A stretch of DNA of 64,000 nucleotides from Halalkalicoccus jeotgali B3. Its GTDB lineage: Archaea; Halobacteriota; Halobacteria; Halobacteriales; Halalkalicoccaceae. The translations under genes and the position numbers were made by a program. The DNA lies in assembly GCF_000196895.1 (NCBI RefSeq), contig NC_014298.1:310001-374000 (forward strand), given 5' to 3'. The notes beneath the pieces were generated by a model. The model searched no databases and had not been told where the DNA came from. It saw only the letters and a list, made by a program, of their open reading frames with translations. Of this stretch, positions 9,288 through 18,076 are shown one piece after another; within the stretch, counting starts at the first letter, position 1, and every line of letters begins with the position of its first letter.

Positions 9288-9301
9288 AGAATCATGATTC
9301 T
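9288..9301. promoter_or_regulatory. Perfect 14-bp palindrome in intergenic region
   Basis: AGAATCATGATTCT is a perfect palindrome inside a 400-bp gene-free stretch (9122-9522). It is followed about 15 bp later by an A/T-rich box (AGATTTTATTT). It could be an operator, but no transcript start beside it leads directly to a gene. Confidence 0.35.
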
Positions 9302-9452
9302 GTCGGAAAGATTTTATTTCTGTAGAATATCTGATTTTACTAAAGTTCTCATTGGCAAGATGGCTGCAGGCGTCGTTCTCGATGGATTCGTACACTTGCC
9401 TCTGTCTAGATATATCCCCATACATATCATCCCAAAGTAACAAATTACAGGG

Positions 9453-9488
9453 GTGTTGTAGGTGATGACAACACGCAATTATAAATAT
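9453..9488 (+). promoter_or_regulatory. Inverted repeat and TATA-like box before Tat-exported protein gene
   Basis: GTGTTGT and ACAACAC form a 7-bp inverted repeat separated by 8 bp (9453-9474), immediately followed by the TATA-like TTATAAATA (about 9480-9488). The start codon of the downstream gene is at 9523. The arrangement suggests an operator just upstream of the core promoter. Confidence 0.5.
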
Positions 9489-9522
9489 TCAGGTAATTAA
9501 AGCTACATTGCAAATCAGAATA

Positions 9523-10224
9523 ATGACATCCGACTCAAACTCACAACAAGATAGTACAACCCCCCAAGCAGACGCGAGTGCAGCAGCACCATTCTTCACT
9601 CGTCGACGTCTCATCAAAGGAACTGCCGGAGTGGCCGGTGCCGGTGCAATGGTCGGTCTTGGACTCTGGTACGGTGCTCAGCCCTCACTTGCCGAAACGT
9701 TCTCTGAAAACGAAAATGGAACCGTTGAAGTCGTGACCAATGATGGAGAACTCACCGATGTTAGTGTGGCACCGGTTTTCGAAATGAATTGGTCCGATTT
9801 CGGCGATGGTGTTGCCGATTTCACCTTCACTATTGACGCGCAGGTTGGCACTGATGGCCCGACAGAGACAATCTATGATGTGACAGGGATGACTGATGCC
9901 AGCGATGCCACTGTCGATTCGTTCACTAGTGACGATCTTTCCAGTTATAATGGAACTGCTACTATCACTTGCGCACAACAATCAATTCTTGGAACGGGAA
10001 TTACGGCCGATAGTTTCCCATCCGCTGTTTCTGATGGCGCGACGGAAACGCAGGATGTGACATTGACGCTTTCAGCTAGCGGAACAACGAACTCCGGTGG
10101 ATCAGCCAGTGGTGATCCTGTTGATGCTACGTTTACTGTCTCCATCGAGAATCCTGACTCAGCCGTTACAACGTCGCTCAACGAGACCAACGCCGAAGTC
10201 GAAGCGAACAACAGCAGTACCTGA
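9523..10224 (+). CDS. Tat-exported haloarchaeal protein of unknown function
   Basis: A 233-residue protein. A long polar N-terminus precedes a twin-arginine motif (TRRRLIKGTAGVAGAGAM, about 31-48), then a hydrophobic stretch with Ala-rich cleavage region (PSLAETF). The mature part is rich in Thr, Ser, Asp and Gly with alternating hydrophobics, consistent with a beta-sandwich surface protein; Cys appears once. ATG 9523 is chosen because the in-frame TTG at 9508 lies upstream of the natural start and closer to the promoter. A membrane protein gene follows after 27 bp and may be a partner. No catalytic motif is recognised. Confidence 0.7.
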   Translation: MTSDSNSQQDSTTPQADASAAAPFFTRRRLIKGTAGVAGAGAMVGLGLWYGAQPSLAETFSENENGTVEVVTNDGELTDVSVAPVFEMNWSDFGDGVADFTFTIDAQVGTDGPTETIYDVTGMTDASDATVDSFTSDDLSSYNGTATITCAQQSILGTGITADSFPSAVSDGATETQDVTLTLSASGTTNSGGSASGDPVDATFTVSIENPDSAVTTSLNETNAEVEANNSST

Positions 10225-10251
10225 TTACGGTATTCATTCAATATATATTTT

Positions 10252-10677
10252 ATGAATAACTTTACATACACTCTCCGAGTGTCAGGGTTTGTTGGATTAG
10301 CCAGCGGATTTAGCGTCCGACTGTATACCGCTGTTCTTCGCGATCCGATTATCTATCCTGAGGTCCAGCTGATTCCCGGGTGGCTTAGTACAGTCTCAAA
10401 TATGCTTTTGATTGGATCGCTCGCAGTACTATTCTATAGTCAGGTACTAGACGAGGCAATCGCTGGCTGGAAGGATCTCGTCACCCTCTGTGCGATTGGT
10501 GGTCAATGGGGAACTCCCCTCGGTGTCTATTTAAGTGCGACTGTTACTGCGACCACTCTCCTAGACTTGCTTACACTCTTTGGTCACATGTTGCACGTTT
10601 TCGCCGCGGTCGGTGTGAGTATCGCCTATCTTCGCCACAGAACCGAGGTAACTACCACTCGAACAGAGGCCGCCTAA
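10252..10677 (+). CDS. Small four-helix membrane protein
   Basis: A 141-residue protein with about four hydrophobic helices: VSGFVGLASGFSVRLYTAVL, a second around TVSNMLLIGSLAVLFY, a third in LVTLCAIGGQWGTPLGVYL and a fourth in LFGHMLHVFAAVGVSIAYL. The family is not recognised. A TATA-like AATATATATTTT lies just upstream, so it may have its own promoter besides read-through from the preceding Tat-exported protein gene. The pairing with a secreted protein suggests an envelope role (inference). Confidence 0.6.
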   Translation: MNNFTYTLRVSGFVGLASGFSVRLYTAVLRDPIIYPEVQLIPGWLSTVSNMLLIGSLAVLFYSQVLDEAIAGWKDLVTLCAIGGQWGTPLGVYLSATVTATTLLDLLTLFGHMLHVFAAVGVSIAYLRHRTEVTTTRTEAA

Positions 10678-10939
10678 AGTAGATATTTTGTATTAGAGTG
10701 TCGACAGACACAATAGGGGGTTCTCCGATTGGGGAGCCCCGCCAAAGTGCTCTCGGAGGTGCCGTACTTCCTCAGATAAAACGTTTCAGTTGATATTACT
10801 CAATCGTTGCCTACTATACTCCTCTTTCTAATTAGCCGTTTTACTGAATGTACGATTAAAAAGATAATATTAATTATATTATAGTACGATATCTACTGTA
10901 ACAGGCTGGAAACGAACCACACACTCCAAATATCTCGAT

Positions 10940-11221
10940 ATGCAAAAACCGACAACCACTGAAGAACTCCAGGCTGCGCTGACAGACGATCGCTATCGAA
11001 TCCTCGAAGTTCTTGCTGAACACGATGAACTGCGCTCAAGCAAGATTCGAGACTATGCCGAAATCCCGGAGGGGAGTACGCATTATCAGCTCTCGATGCT
11101 TGAGTCGTGGAACCTTATTACAGCAGTCGGAACCAAATACGTTGGCGAACATGAGACCGGAATTCCAGCGACGCTCTACACGCTGACTGACGAGGGGCAC
11201 GCACTTCTTGAGGATAGCTGA
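10940..11221 (+). CDS. Winged-helix regulator (repeat copy A)
   Basis: A 93-residue protein with a winged-helix fold of the kind found in the PhiH1-repressor-like haloarchaeal regulators. A recognition helix is likely in SSKIRDYAEIPEGSTHYQLSM-like sequence (about 32-52), and the wing in TGIPATLYTLTDEGHALL. It is closely related to the product at 51003-51284 and to a decayed copy near 56151-56441. ATG 10940 follows an A/T-rich region with TATA-like sequence (about 10858-10890). It probably regulates the repeat module itself or nearby genes; the target is unknown. Confidence 0.75.
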   Translation: MQKPTTTEELQAALTDDRYRILEVLAEHDELRSSKIRDYAEIPEGSTHYQLSMLESWNLITAVGTKYVGEHETGIPATLYTLTDEGHALLEDS

Positions 11222-11376
11222 ACGATAAGACACTAACACAGTTAACCGACGCCACTGGGGAACTGACCGTCAAGCTCGGGAATCCCACGCAGCAGTCGAC
11301 AGGTCATGTTCCTTCTTCGCGAGACAATCGGGACGTCTTTCGAGCAATATATCCGAAATTCAGAATCTGTGACTAT

Positions 11377-11646
11377 ATGCCGAGTGAAAGCGAAGAGAAA
11401 GAGGAGTATCATCTCGCGAAGGGCTACCGTCGGTGCTTCGGCGCGGGGGAAGCGGTAATCTGCCGCCAGGTGAAAGGGATGGCTCACGGTCAGATGACGC
11501 TGCTCGAGGAATCGACTCGTGTTTTTCCCTTGTACCATATCGTTCGAATGAGTTTTACAGCTTCTATCCGACAACGTGTGAAACGCAGGCTCCCGGCCCT
11601 GAGGCCACGGCCGGGAGCGGAAGGGGGTGGCCCTCCCGTGAAATAG
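11377..11646 (+). CDS. Short repeat-borne ORF, possibly remnant
   Basis: An 89-codon frame with a conserved centre (SESEEKEEYHLAKGYRR, FGAGEAVICR), matched in copy B at 51393-51635 by nearly the same residues, but with different N- and C-terminal ends in the two copies. The end of the frame runs through the GC hairpins. No family recognised. Conservation of the centre argues for a former gene; the divergent ends argue that it is no longer intact. Confidence 0.35.
   Translation: MPSESEEKEEYHLAKGYRRCFGAGEAVICRQVKGMAHGQMTLLEESTRVFPLYHIVRMSFTASIRQRVKRRLPALRPRPGAEGGGPPVK
11590..11640 (+). other. Pair of GC-rich hairpins (transposon-end-like)
   Basis: CTCCCGGC (11590-11597) pairs with GCCGGGAG (11610-11617); a second G-rich/C-rich hairpin follows directly (about 11620-11638). 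Copy B keeps both (near 51651-51705) and in the second hairpin has the stem GGGAGAGG/CCTCTCCC instead. Such paired hairpins resemble IS200/IS605 right ends or RNA 3' scaffolds, but no tnpB reading frame leads into them here. Confidence 0.4.
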
Positions 11647-11786
11647 TAATCACGAATAGATGTTAGTTACTAGTAGGGTAACGAGTGTTTTGTGATCTTT
11701 TCCTGTCTTTCAAAGAGATCAATACTCCATAAGGATATGTCGCTGCGACCAGATTCAAACGATATATATTCCCGTGAGTGCTATTA

Positions 11787-11990
11787 GTACATGCACAGGC
11801 GTGGATACTCTCTGATCTAGATCCTCACCGCAGGGGCTACAATTCAGTCCCTGGGTGGGTTCTGGAGAAGGGGTATCCACGCCTGAGCGACCGCAGTGGA
11901 GTGCAGGAGTCAACTATGGCCTCAGTCCTTCACTCTCATTTGGGCGTAGACCCTACCAACCAGTAGCATCTTGCTAGCTATTAAATCTAT
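11787..11990 (+). ncRNA. Putative structured RNA, copy A
   Basis: A TATA-like box (ATATATATT, about 11762-11770) lies 20-25 bp before a conserved TAGTACATGC start region. A perfect 13-bp stem follows: CAGGCGTGGATAC (11796-11808) with GTATCCACGCCTG (11873-11885), enclosing 64 nt. A second stem pairs GAGTGCAGGA with TCCTTCACTC downstream. Copy B (51848-52050) keeps both stems, and the closing pair changes from C-G to T-A. No reading frame is preserved between copies. The boundaries are estimates, and no known RNA family is recognised. Confidence 0.5.
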
Positions 11991-12037
11991 CATGATATGA
12001 CGTATTTGTGATCTTTGTCAGTCTTTCCTTCCTCCAG

Positions 12038-12082
12038 CCTTGTGCACAATCCTTTCATAGCAAGTTGGTTGTTGCACAAGGG
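12038..12082. repeat. 45-bp palindrome family, copy 2
   Basis: CCTTGTGCAC and GTTGCACAAGG flank about 24 bp at the right edge of repeat copy A, matching the position of the equivalent palindrome at the edge of copy B. Confidence 0.65.
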
Positions 12083-12166
12083 CACCCCCATTACTTCTCT
12101 AACTCTTCGACCGCTCACCAATGGCGCTATTCGTCATACATATAATTCTATCTTTTTATCACCAGA

Positions 12167-12178
12167 AAAATTATATAT
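12167..12178 (+). promoter_or_regulatory. TATA-like box for exported protein gene
   Basis: AAATTATATATAC is centred about 25 bp before the ATG at 12200, the spacing expected for a leaderless haloarchaeal transcript. Confidence 0.55.
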
Positions 12179-12199
12179 ACGTAGCTTGATGGGTACGGT

Positions 12200-12763
12200 A
12201 TGAAGCGCCGACAGATGCTCATCGGAACCGGTGGCCTGCTCACAACTACCCTCGTTGGCTATTCCAGTATTAGCTCAGCACACGACACTGAGGATGAGCA
12301 CACGAAATCAGAAAAGGACGGGCACACAAAGCACGAAGACGGGGAAGAAAAGGACGATGAGTACGACGGAATCCCTGGATTCGATCGCGAGGAGTTCGAG
12401 CTCGATAGCGACGTCCTTTCCGTGAAAAATCTCGAGTTCTACAAGGGAACACTCAAACTCAGTGTTGTCGTTGAGACGACTGATGAGGACGTTCTCGCTG
12501 AGGAATTACGAGCCCTGGTCCCTGCGTTCAACCAAGCGATTCGTGAGGCAGATGCTGATGACTTTTTCGAAGCGGTTGAGGAATTCAAATTCGCCCTTTA
12601 CGACGAGTGTGACGTCCGGCGGGCCGCACTCTACCTGGATGTGGAGTGGCTGCGTGAGTGTCTGTTCGGAGATCTCACGACGGAGGAATTCGTGAATCGG
12701 ATTCTTATAATCCTTGGAGCTGTCGAAGACGACGGCGGACCAGAAGGTAATGATACTGAATAG
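12200..12763 (+). CDS. Exported acidic protein of unknown function
   Basis: A 187-residue protein with an N-terminal export signal (KRRQMLIGTGGLLTTTLVG, twin Arg at 3-4, cleavage likely after SSAHD). A His/Lys/Glu-rich linker (about 30-55) follows, then a globular helical domain containing two Cys (DECDVRRAALYLDVEWLREC). This domain type occurs widely in haloarchaea without known function. The linker is rich in His and acidic residues and could bind metal (inference). It is a single-gene unit with its own TATA box and no obvious partner. Confidence 0.7.
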   Translation: MKRRQMLIGTGGLLTTTLVGYSSISSAHDTEDEHTKSEKDGHTKHEDGEEKDDEYDGIPGFDREEFELDSDVLSVKNLEFYKGTLKLSVVVETTDEDVLAEELRALVPAFNQAIREADADDFFEAVEEFKFALYDECDVRRAALYLDVEWLRECLFGDLTTEEFVNRILIILGAVEDDGGPEGNDTE

Positions 12764-13011
12764 GTAGAAATAGACCAGCTTTTCGCTCCGGGCAAGTAAT
12801 CCCAGAAGAAATCCAGACGACACTTCTCATAGACTGAACCCCATATATTGTCATAGACAACGCAGGGATATCTGGAAAGTATCCTACGGTATATCTCTCG
12901 TCTGTATCTATCGGTTCCTCAGGTTGCGATCGAAAGGTGTGAGATAGCCTCTGATACGTGCCACAGTTCACGATCAGAATCCCCCTCGAGATCGTACCCA
13001 CACATTCTATA

Positions 13012-13410
13012 TTAGTAACTCATCTGAAATATAATACTATTCGATTGGTTATATCTCCCAACTATAGCACGAACTAGTAGAATCAGTAATAGTGAGAAAG
13101 CTGCGCTATAGAATCGTCCTAATACTTGAAATACAATTATGAAGCCAAGGATAAATGCGAACCGGAGAGAAAATTTGTTCCACATCTGTGACACCCACTC
13201 ATTACGACGAAAGAGAAACACAGTACCACTCCCGATAGCTGCACCTGCAATAATCAATAGTCCATTCTCGATAATAGCTAGTGGAGAACTAACAAGGCCT
13301 GTAGCGAATGACGCTATAAAGAGAGCAAGAAATACTCCATTGGTAATAATTCCGTAGAGAAGACCCTTTTGTGACGTGGGACTGGTATAGTCAGGAAAGT
13401 CGTTTCTCAT
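13012..13410 (-). CDS. Small membrane protein, four helices
   Basis: A 132-residue protein with four predicted membrane helices (YGIITNGVFLALFIASFA; LAIIENGLLIIAGAAIGS; FAFILGFIIVFQVLG; FSLLLILLVRAIVG). The start is ATG 13410 (MRNDFPDY), preferred to the in-frame TTG at 13422. Its base composition is A/T-richer than that of neighbours, with many ATA/TTA codons, suggesting a different origin. Family and function are unknown. Confidence 0.55.
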   Translation of the reverse strand: MRNDFPDYTSPTSQKGLLYGIITNGVFLALFIASFATGLVSSPLAIIENGLLIIAGAAIGSGTVFLFRRNEWVSQMWNKFSLRFAFILGFIIVFQVLGRFYSAAFSLLLILLVRAIVGRYNQSNSIIFQMSY

Positions 13411-13547
13411 AATATTATACAATTATATTCGGACAAGTTCTTTCCTATCTTCTATAATAGAATATATATGGTCAACCGATTCAGTAGAATTGTTGGAGGC
13501 TAATTGTCAAGTATATTCTCTGTATGTATCGCTGCACGTCGAGTAAG

Positions 13548-14469
13548 CTATCGTTCTTCCGACTGCACGACGAATCGGTTACCAATCAACGGTGCACCAA
13601 TGACACCGCCGACAGCAATAGCAGCGCCGAAAAACGTGACCGAAAGCGGCGGTTTGAGGAAATACAAAAGCGCGAAGAAACCGCCAGCAAGTCCGAAGAC
13701 AGCGAGACCGGCAACAACCTCCCGGCGATTCAATGGGTGAGCTGGCGTCAAATCACCGATGGCACGCCAAGTGAGCCACGCCCCAACAGCGCTCCCGACA
13801 GCAGCGACGCTATCGAAGGTAACTCCGTGAATCAATCCCAGCACTCCGATACCCGCGGCGAACGCGAGTACCCGGCCAGGGGCACTGCCGTGATCAGTGA
13901 TCTTGTAGAGTCCTCCCAGAACGACGATCCCGATGACGGTTCCGACTACGACGTCGATGACATAGTGAACCCCCAAGACGACTCTCGAAAGCGAGACAGT
14001 GACGATTACGACGCTCGCGAGCGCGAGCCACGCATAACGAACGTTTGCCTTTTCCGACCACCAGCGCGAACCCACCCCACACCAGCGTACTCCCGAGGGC
14101 ATGGCCGCTCGGAAACCCATACCCCGTCCCCGTCGAAATACTAGCGAACACCCCTTGAAGGGCGGAGGGAATCCACTGAATATCCGGTGGGATCCCCGCT
14201 CCCGGCGGTCGGGGGAGCATAAAGGACTGCTTGAGCACCCCCACAAGAGCAACGTAGGTCAGTAAGAGTCCGAGAACGAACAGACCACGTCGTCGGTCGA
14301 TACCCCACTTCGGGAACTTGTCGCCGGAGACGTAGTGTACGCCGGCTAGTAAAAAGAGATACCAGACATCGCCAAGTTGGGTCAACAGCGTAAAGAAAAC
14401 GAGAATCGGGTCCTGTGCCGACCCGTGAAGTGCCTCGCTGATGCCGATTCCACGGTCATTGCTGAGCAT
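13548..14469 (-). pseudogene. PAP2-superfamily phosphatase, frameshifted
   Basis: Two overlapping frames together give one PAP2-type lipid phosphatase. The first (from ATG 14469) carries motif 1 (LKQSFMLPRPP) and motif 2 (GFPSGHALGS). The second carries motif 3 (SLSRVVLGVHYVIDV) and further membrane helices to the end. The switch lies near 14050, in a region with an AAAA/GGAAAAGG run, where one base is missing or two are added. Either the gene is inactivated or the read has an indel. PAP2 enzymes dephosphorylate lipid phosphates or pyrophosphates at the membrane. All catalytic residues are otherwise present. Confidence 0.75.
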
Positions 14470-14615
14470 CTCTATGCGGCAGTGTGTCGCTCCGATCACT
14501 GTTAATACTTCGACCCGATCTTCACCTGATCTCGATACCAGTTCGCACACATCCAAGTGGTGGACACAAACGATCTATTCAGCCTCGGTATGCTGAATGT
14601 CTCCGATCCTGATAG

Positions 14616-14909
14616 ACTATCCAACGGTCAATACGCTCGGTCTACGTATCCGGCGTTGTATCGGTCGCTGATGCTGGCGCATACAAACCACACCGAGCGT
14701 CGTACGACCTCTGCTGTGACGAATACGATGTCGCACCCCATGAGGTCGTATTCGTCACCGCTCACACGTTCGATCTCGTAGGGGCGAAGGCGATCGGAAT
14801 GCGTGGGGCGTTTCTTAACAGACACGAGAATCCGTATGGAAGCTGGATTCACCAACCGGATATCACCGTCGCCGATACAGGAGAGTTAGCAGATGTACTG
14901 CTGTCATAG
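14616..14909 (+). pseudogene. C-terminal fragment of HAD hydrolase (haloacid dehalogenase type)
   Basis: The frame reads VVSVADAGAYKPHRASYDL, then VVFVTAHTFDLVGAKAIGMRG, FLNRHENPYGSW and ends ELADVLLS. The first part contains the Lys of HAD motif 3 and the next the Asp-containing motif 4, as in type II 2-haloacid dehalogenases. The N-terminal catalytic Asp region is missing and an in-frame stop (14613) precedes. It is a relic of a gene whose 5' part has been lost. Confidence 0.65.
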
Positions 14910-15005
14910 GGCGGCCAGTTAACTCTCAGCGGTTCTAATTGGACGTTCACCGTCTATTTCCTCATCGTACCTGAAACTGGTGTTTGGGCCTACACAGAGA
15001 TATCA

Positions 15006-15380
15006 TCAGTACCGGCGTGGCTGCATCGCGGTAATAGGGGCGAGTACGAGTTCATGAGCCATGTACTGATGGGCGAGAAATTCGGCAATTTCCCGCGAGG
15101 TTGGTCCAGCAGTTAGACTAAGGTCAACCTCTTCGCCATCGATAAGTGCAGGTTTTGCTCTGGTCATCCATGCATTCTCATACTGTTGAGTGCAGACGAC
15201 GAGCTGGCGAGTCGTATCGTTGCACCACACTGTCTGAATAGGGGTGCGCTCAACGCGCTGCCACTCGCCTAATTCTTCGTCCTTGGATTCGTCGCGATGC
15301 GGAAGAATCCATCCGAGTACACGACTCATCACATCCTGGCCAGGAATTGGTATAGAGTTGAGTAAGGCCATAGTGGCCAT
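15006..15380 (-). CDS. Hypothetical protein
   Basis: A 125-residue protein starting at ATG 15380 (alternatives at 15371 and 15329, the latter giving MSRVLGWILPHRDES). The central part alternates beta-like segments (TPIQTVWCNDTTRQLVVCTQQ) and a helical end (SREIAEFLAHQYMAHELVL). No family recognised. Two Cys are present but no metal motif. It lies alone between the HAD remnant and a possible miniature element. Confidence 0.4.
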   Translation of the reverse strand: MATMALLNSIPIPGQDVMSRVLGWILPHRDESKDEELGEWQRVERTPIQTVWCNDTTRQLVVCTQQYENAWMTRAKPALIDGEEVDLSLTAGPTSREIAEFLAHQYMAHELVLAPITAMQPRRY

Positions 15381-15558
15381 TAACACGGATTTGAACCCCT
15401 TGATAATACCGGGGCCATTCTACTGAACAGGATCAATCAGAATTGGACGACTATTTGGAGCCGTGAGATCCTCCCCGCGGTAAACGATGGGTCCTCTCGC
15501 TATTGAGAGATAGTTGCGCAGCACAAATAGACCCTGTGTACTCTGTACAGAGAGTTTA

Positions 15559-15772
15559 CCTTGTGCAACATTCGGCTTCCTCATCGTAGAAGCCCATCAA
15601 TGAAGTTTTGGACATTCGTAGTGGGCAGCCGTGTGGGTTTCGTTTAGTAGTATTCGTGCCGCCAGTTATGTACGCGCTCGCCTGTTGAATTTCGTCTCAA
15701 GAATCCGAATGTCATACGATCAAGGGCCTTGTGCAACGAGTATTATTTGGACGCTATAGCTGTTGCACAAGG
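15559..15772. repeat. Possible 214-bp miniature element plus 46-bp palindrome
   Basis: CCTTGTGCAACA at 15559-15570 faces TGTTGCACAAGG at 15761-15772, giving terminal inverted repeats around about 214 bp with no gene. Inside the right end another left arm (15727) forms the usual 46-bp palindrome with the same right arm. The 100-bp interior seen between 15575 and 15720 has no coding potential. This is the only place where the arms could define a larger element. Confidence 0.5.
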
Positions 15773-15876
15773 TTGCAGAGCATCCTCTTAGGGACAGTCG
15801 ACACGGTCAATATTCCACAGGAAAGGAAACTATTCCGTAGAGCAAGAACTATATCTCCCACTGTATAAGACTAAGT

Positions 15877-16410
15877 ATGTCCAATACAGAAGCGCCAGAT
15901 TCTCCACCGTCGTTCGAAGATCCATTTCGCGGTGATGACGTCGAACAACGTATCTACGGGACGATCCTGCAGACACGGAAGCCGACGACAGCAAGTGATA
16001 TCGCCACACGAGTCGAGTGCGATCCAAAAACTGCCCGGAAATACTTGGGCTGGTTTGCCGATCTCGGAATCGTCACACAGTATGACGGTCATCCGACCAC
16101 ATACGAGCGCAACGATGCATACTTTGAGTGGCGACGTGTCAACCAGCTTGCTGCCGAACACTCCGTCGAATCACTCCAAGAGCACGTCCACCAGCTAACG
16201 ACGCGAATCGCTACATACGAAGAGACATACGACGCCAAGACGCCGGCAGCCGTCGACGCTCTCAGAGTCGCGGAGGAGAACGACGACAGGACGATCGACG
16301 ATGTCTACAGCGACCTCGGTGACTGGGCGACCGCTCACGAGGAGCGAAAGCGCTACGAACGTGCTCGCCAGCAACGAGTTAGTACCGAGACCGAGCAGGC
16401 ATCTGGGTAG
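15877..16410 (+). CDS. Haloarchaeal winged-helix protein, possible antitoxin
   Basis: A 177-residue protein. A winged-helix DNA-binding domain (about 23-75: TASDIATRVECDPKTARKYL as recognition region) precedes a coiled-coil-like C-terminal half (SVESLQEHVHQLTTRIATYEETY). The domain resembles the N-terminal part of TrmB-like haloarchaeal regulators. Its stop is 8 bp before the start of the next gene, which codes for a TumE-like protein, so the pair could be a toxin-antitoxin operon with this as the DNA-binding antitoxin (inference). A TATA-like stretch (ACTATATCTC) lies about 25-30 bp upstream. Confidence 0.65.
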   Translation: MSNTEAPDSPPSFEDPFRGDDVEQRIYGTILQTRKPTTASDIATRVECDPKTARKYLGWFADLGIVTQYDGHPTTYERNDAYFEWRRVNQLAAEHSVESLQEHVHQLTTRIATYEETYDAKTPAAVDALRVAEENDDRTIDDVYSDLGDWATAHEERKRYERARQQRVSTETEQASG

Positions 16411-16418
16411 CCATATCC

Positions 16419-16853
16419 ATGGTTCCGCCGACAAGTGATGGAGGGAGCCCCGCCCCCATCGATCGCCCGATCCTCGAATTTCTACAGACGCGTCTCCAAG
16501 CTACGAGTCAAGTTGCCCGAACAACGATTACGAGCACAAGCGGCCATCTTGAACTCCGAGTCGTATTCACACCAACCTACTATCCCGTCACCGTCGACGA
16601 AGCACAGCTGACAGTTCGTTGGTATACAAACGACGACTTCAAACTCCACTATCGAGAGGTGCATTCAGAGCACACCTGGGAATGCCGGTGGGACCGACAT
16701 CCGAACCCTCACAATACGCGGGACCATTTTCATCCTCCTCCCACTGCCGCAACACCCGGCAACGATGAATCCTGGCCGGCCGATCATCGCGACGTACTGG
16801 CGCTCGTCCTCGAGGAGATTGAAGACCGAATCGCGGTCTTGTGGGACACGTGA
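16419..16853 (+). CDS. TumE-like (DUF6516-type) protein, possible toxin
   Basis: A 144-residue protein. The central motif WECRWDRHPNPHNTRDHFHP (about 88-107) follows the pattern of TumE/DUF6516 proteins, in which a Trp/Tyr, Arg-Trp-Asp and paired His residues make up the likely active site, and which act with an HTH partner as toxin-antitoxin pairs. It directly follows an HTH gene. The assignment rests on motif pattern only; a search against PF20126 would decide. ATG 16419 is preferred. No truncation is obvious. Confidence 0.55.
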   Translation: MVPPTSDGGSPAPIDRPILEFLQTRLQATSQVARTTITSTSGHLELRVVFTPTYYPVTVDEAQLTVRWYTNDDFKLHYREVHSEHTWECRWDRHPNPHNTRDHFHPPPTAATPGNDESWPADHRDVLALVLEEIEDRIAVLWDT

Positions 16854-16855
16854 GG

Positions 16856-17185
16856 AATTATGAACGGATAATAAAAGGCCGGCAAGCCCCGACATTCAAT
16901 GTTGAGTGGCGGTTTGTCGAAAATGAATCGTATTATCGCATCCACTACGCCGACTCGAACACCGGATTCAATTGTGGCTGGCATCGTGACGACGACCATC
17001 CTGAACTAGGACCGATTTATTTCCAATATCACGACCCACTGAGAGATGGACAACACTACGAATGTACCCGGTTCAAAAAGACGGTCCCAACCGAAATCTG
17101 CCCTATCGCGATCCACATACTGCAGCCCCCTGTCTCTGGGCCATCAGGCATGAGGCCGGCCCCGCTCTCGAAGTATCACACGTAA
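16856..17185 (+). pseudogene. Second TumE-like fragment
   Basis: Starting just after the previous gene, the frame reads FNVEWRFVENESYYRIHYAD and then FNCGWHRDDDHPELGPIYFQ. This is the same arrangement of aromatic residues, Trp-His-Arg-Asp and His as in the upstream TumE-like gene. No standard start lies before the conserved part except GTG within the stop region of the upstream gene, and the C-terminus runs into repeat sequence. It is probably a 5'-truncated paralogue. Confidence 0.45.
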
Positions 17186-17523
17186 GTGCCACAGAGTTAG
17201 AAGATGAGCAACAGCGAAAGGGACTAGAAACGACATTCATTACCCTCCATCGGCACGCGACCGATCGGAGTCCGACCGCCAACTTCGGCCGAATAACCGA
17301 CGGCTACAAACAATCCTCGTACAGCTATAGCGACCCACCATTCAAAGGCGGTCTCCTCGCCGAAGGCGACGAGGAGCCAAACGCAGAACGTGGTATTGAG
17401 CCGCCCAGCTGGCATCAATGGAAAACGCCACGAGCTCGAGGTCCAATAGATCGGAGCCATAGAACACAGACAACGGAGTTCACGATTTTTAGCCGCATAC
17501 TCCTCCCGCCAGAGTTCTACTAA
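17186..17523. other. Dispersed repeat sequences shared with the parA/IS region
   Basis: Two short stretches recur elsewhere. The segment 17186-17275 (peptide ELEDEQQRKGLET) matches 47294-47390. The segment 17428-17495 (GCTCGAGGTCCAA, then a shared ATAGAACACAGACAACGG) matches 49427-49492. The stretch codes for no recognised protein in either direction. These are probably ends of a lost element. Confidence 0.5.
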
Positions 17524-17649
17524 CCGAACGAAATCAGCCGCTTTCACCAACCGAATATCGACACCACTGACCTGCATTTCGAGCCTGTTCGCATCTGTCC
17601 GGGCTGTCTCAGTAAAATCGGGCGTCGGTAACTCCAACTCGAGATAGAA

Positions 17650-17940
17650 CTATTTGGGACGAGGAGGCGTTCGTGTCTCAGAAGGTTCGTTTACAGCTTC
17701 TATACCGACTGTCACGCCATCCGCGATCACCTTGTAGAGAATCCCCATCATGCCGGCATAAAAGGCAAGAAAACTCGCAAGAGCAATGAGTCCACCAACC
17801 AGTGAAAAGACCATATTATCGACACCGCCAATGGCAATCCCAAGAAGGAGACCAAGTCCAGTCGCGAGACCGATGACGAAAATGTAGATGATCAGATCGA
17901 GGCCATACCGTACTCCGCCAATGACATTGACTGTTGCCAT
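17650..17940 (-). CDS. Small membrane protein, three helices
   Basis: A 96-residue protein from ATG 17940 (MATVNVIGGVRYGLDL). Three hydrophobic helices follow (LIIYIFVIGLATGLGLLLG; FSLVGGLIALASFLAFY; GMMGILYKVIADGVTV) and the tail is charged and Pro-rich. A longer frame upstream to 18054 is not supported. The family is common in haloarchaea without function. It lies head-on beside the repeat sequences. Confidence 0.55.
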   Translation of the reverse strand: MATVNVIGGVRYGLDLIIYIFVIGLATGLGLLLGIAIGGVDNMVFSLVGGLIALASFLAFYAGMMGILYKVIADGVTVGIEAVNEPSETRTPPRPK

Positions 17941-18076
17941 AGCAGGAGTGTAGTTTGGTACCACTCCGATATATCCTTGGATTCTATCAAAATGGTGCCA
18001 AGACACACTGAGAGCAGGAGAACTTTCGTTGAAGCGCCTCTTCTGCGATCTCACGGTCCACTGAATAAAGAATGCG

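Larger units (their letters stand above)
10681..12082 (+). repeat. 1.4-kb repeat module, copy A
   Basis: This stretch aligns by eye with 50815-52146 (copy B) over nearly its whole length and with 55893-56535 (copy C) over its first part. In order it holds an A/T-rich leader, a small winged-helix gene, a short ORF, a pair of GC hairpins, a putative structured RNA and a 45-bp palindrome at its right edge. Identity is clear but imperfect, with substitutions and small indels throughout, so the copies are not recent. No transposase is encoded. It may be a mobile or recombining cassette, or a remnant of one. Confidence 0.7.

Noticed and set aside
17224-17637. Minus-strand 137-codon ORF
   Set aside because: It overlaps dispersed repeat sequence, has no conserved pattern over its length and its end differs from the related repeat at 49.4 kb.
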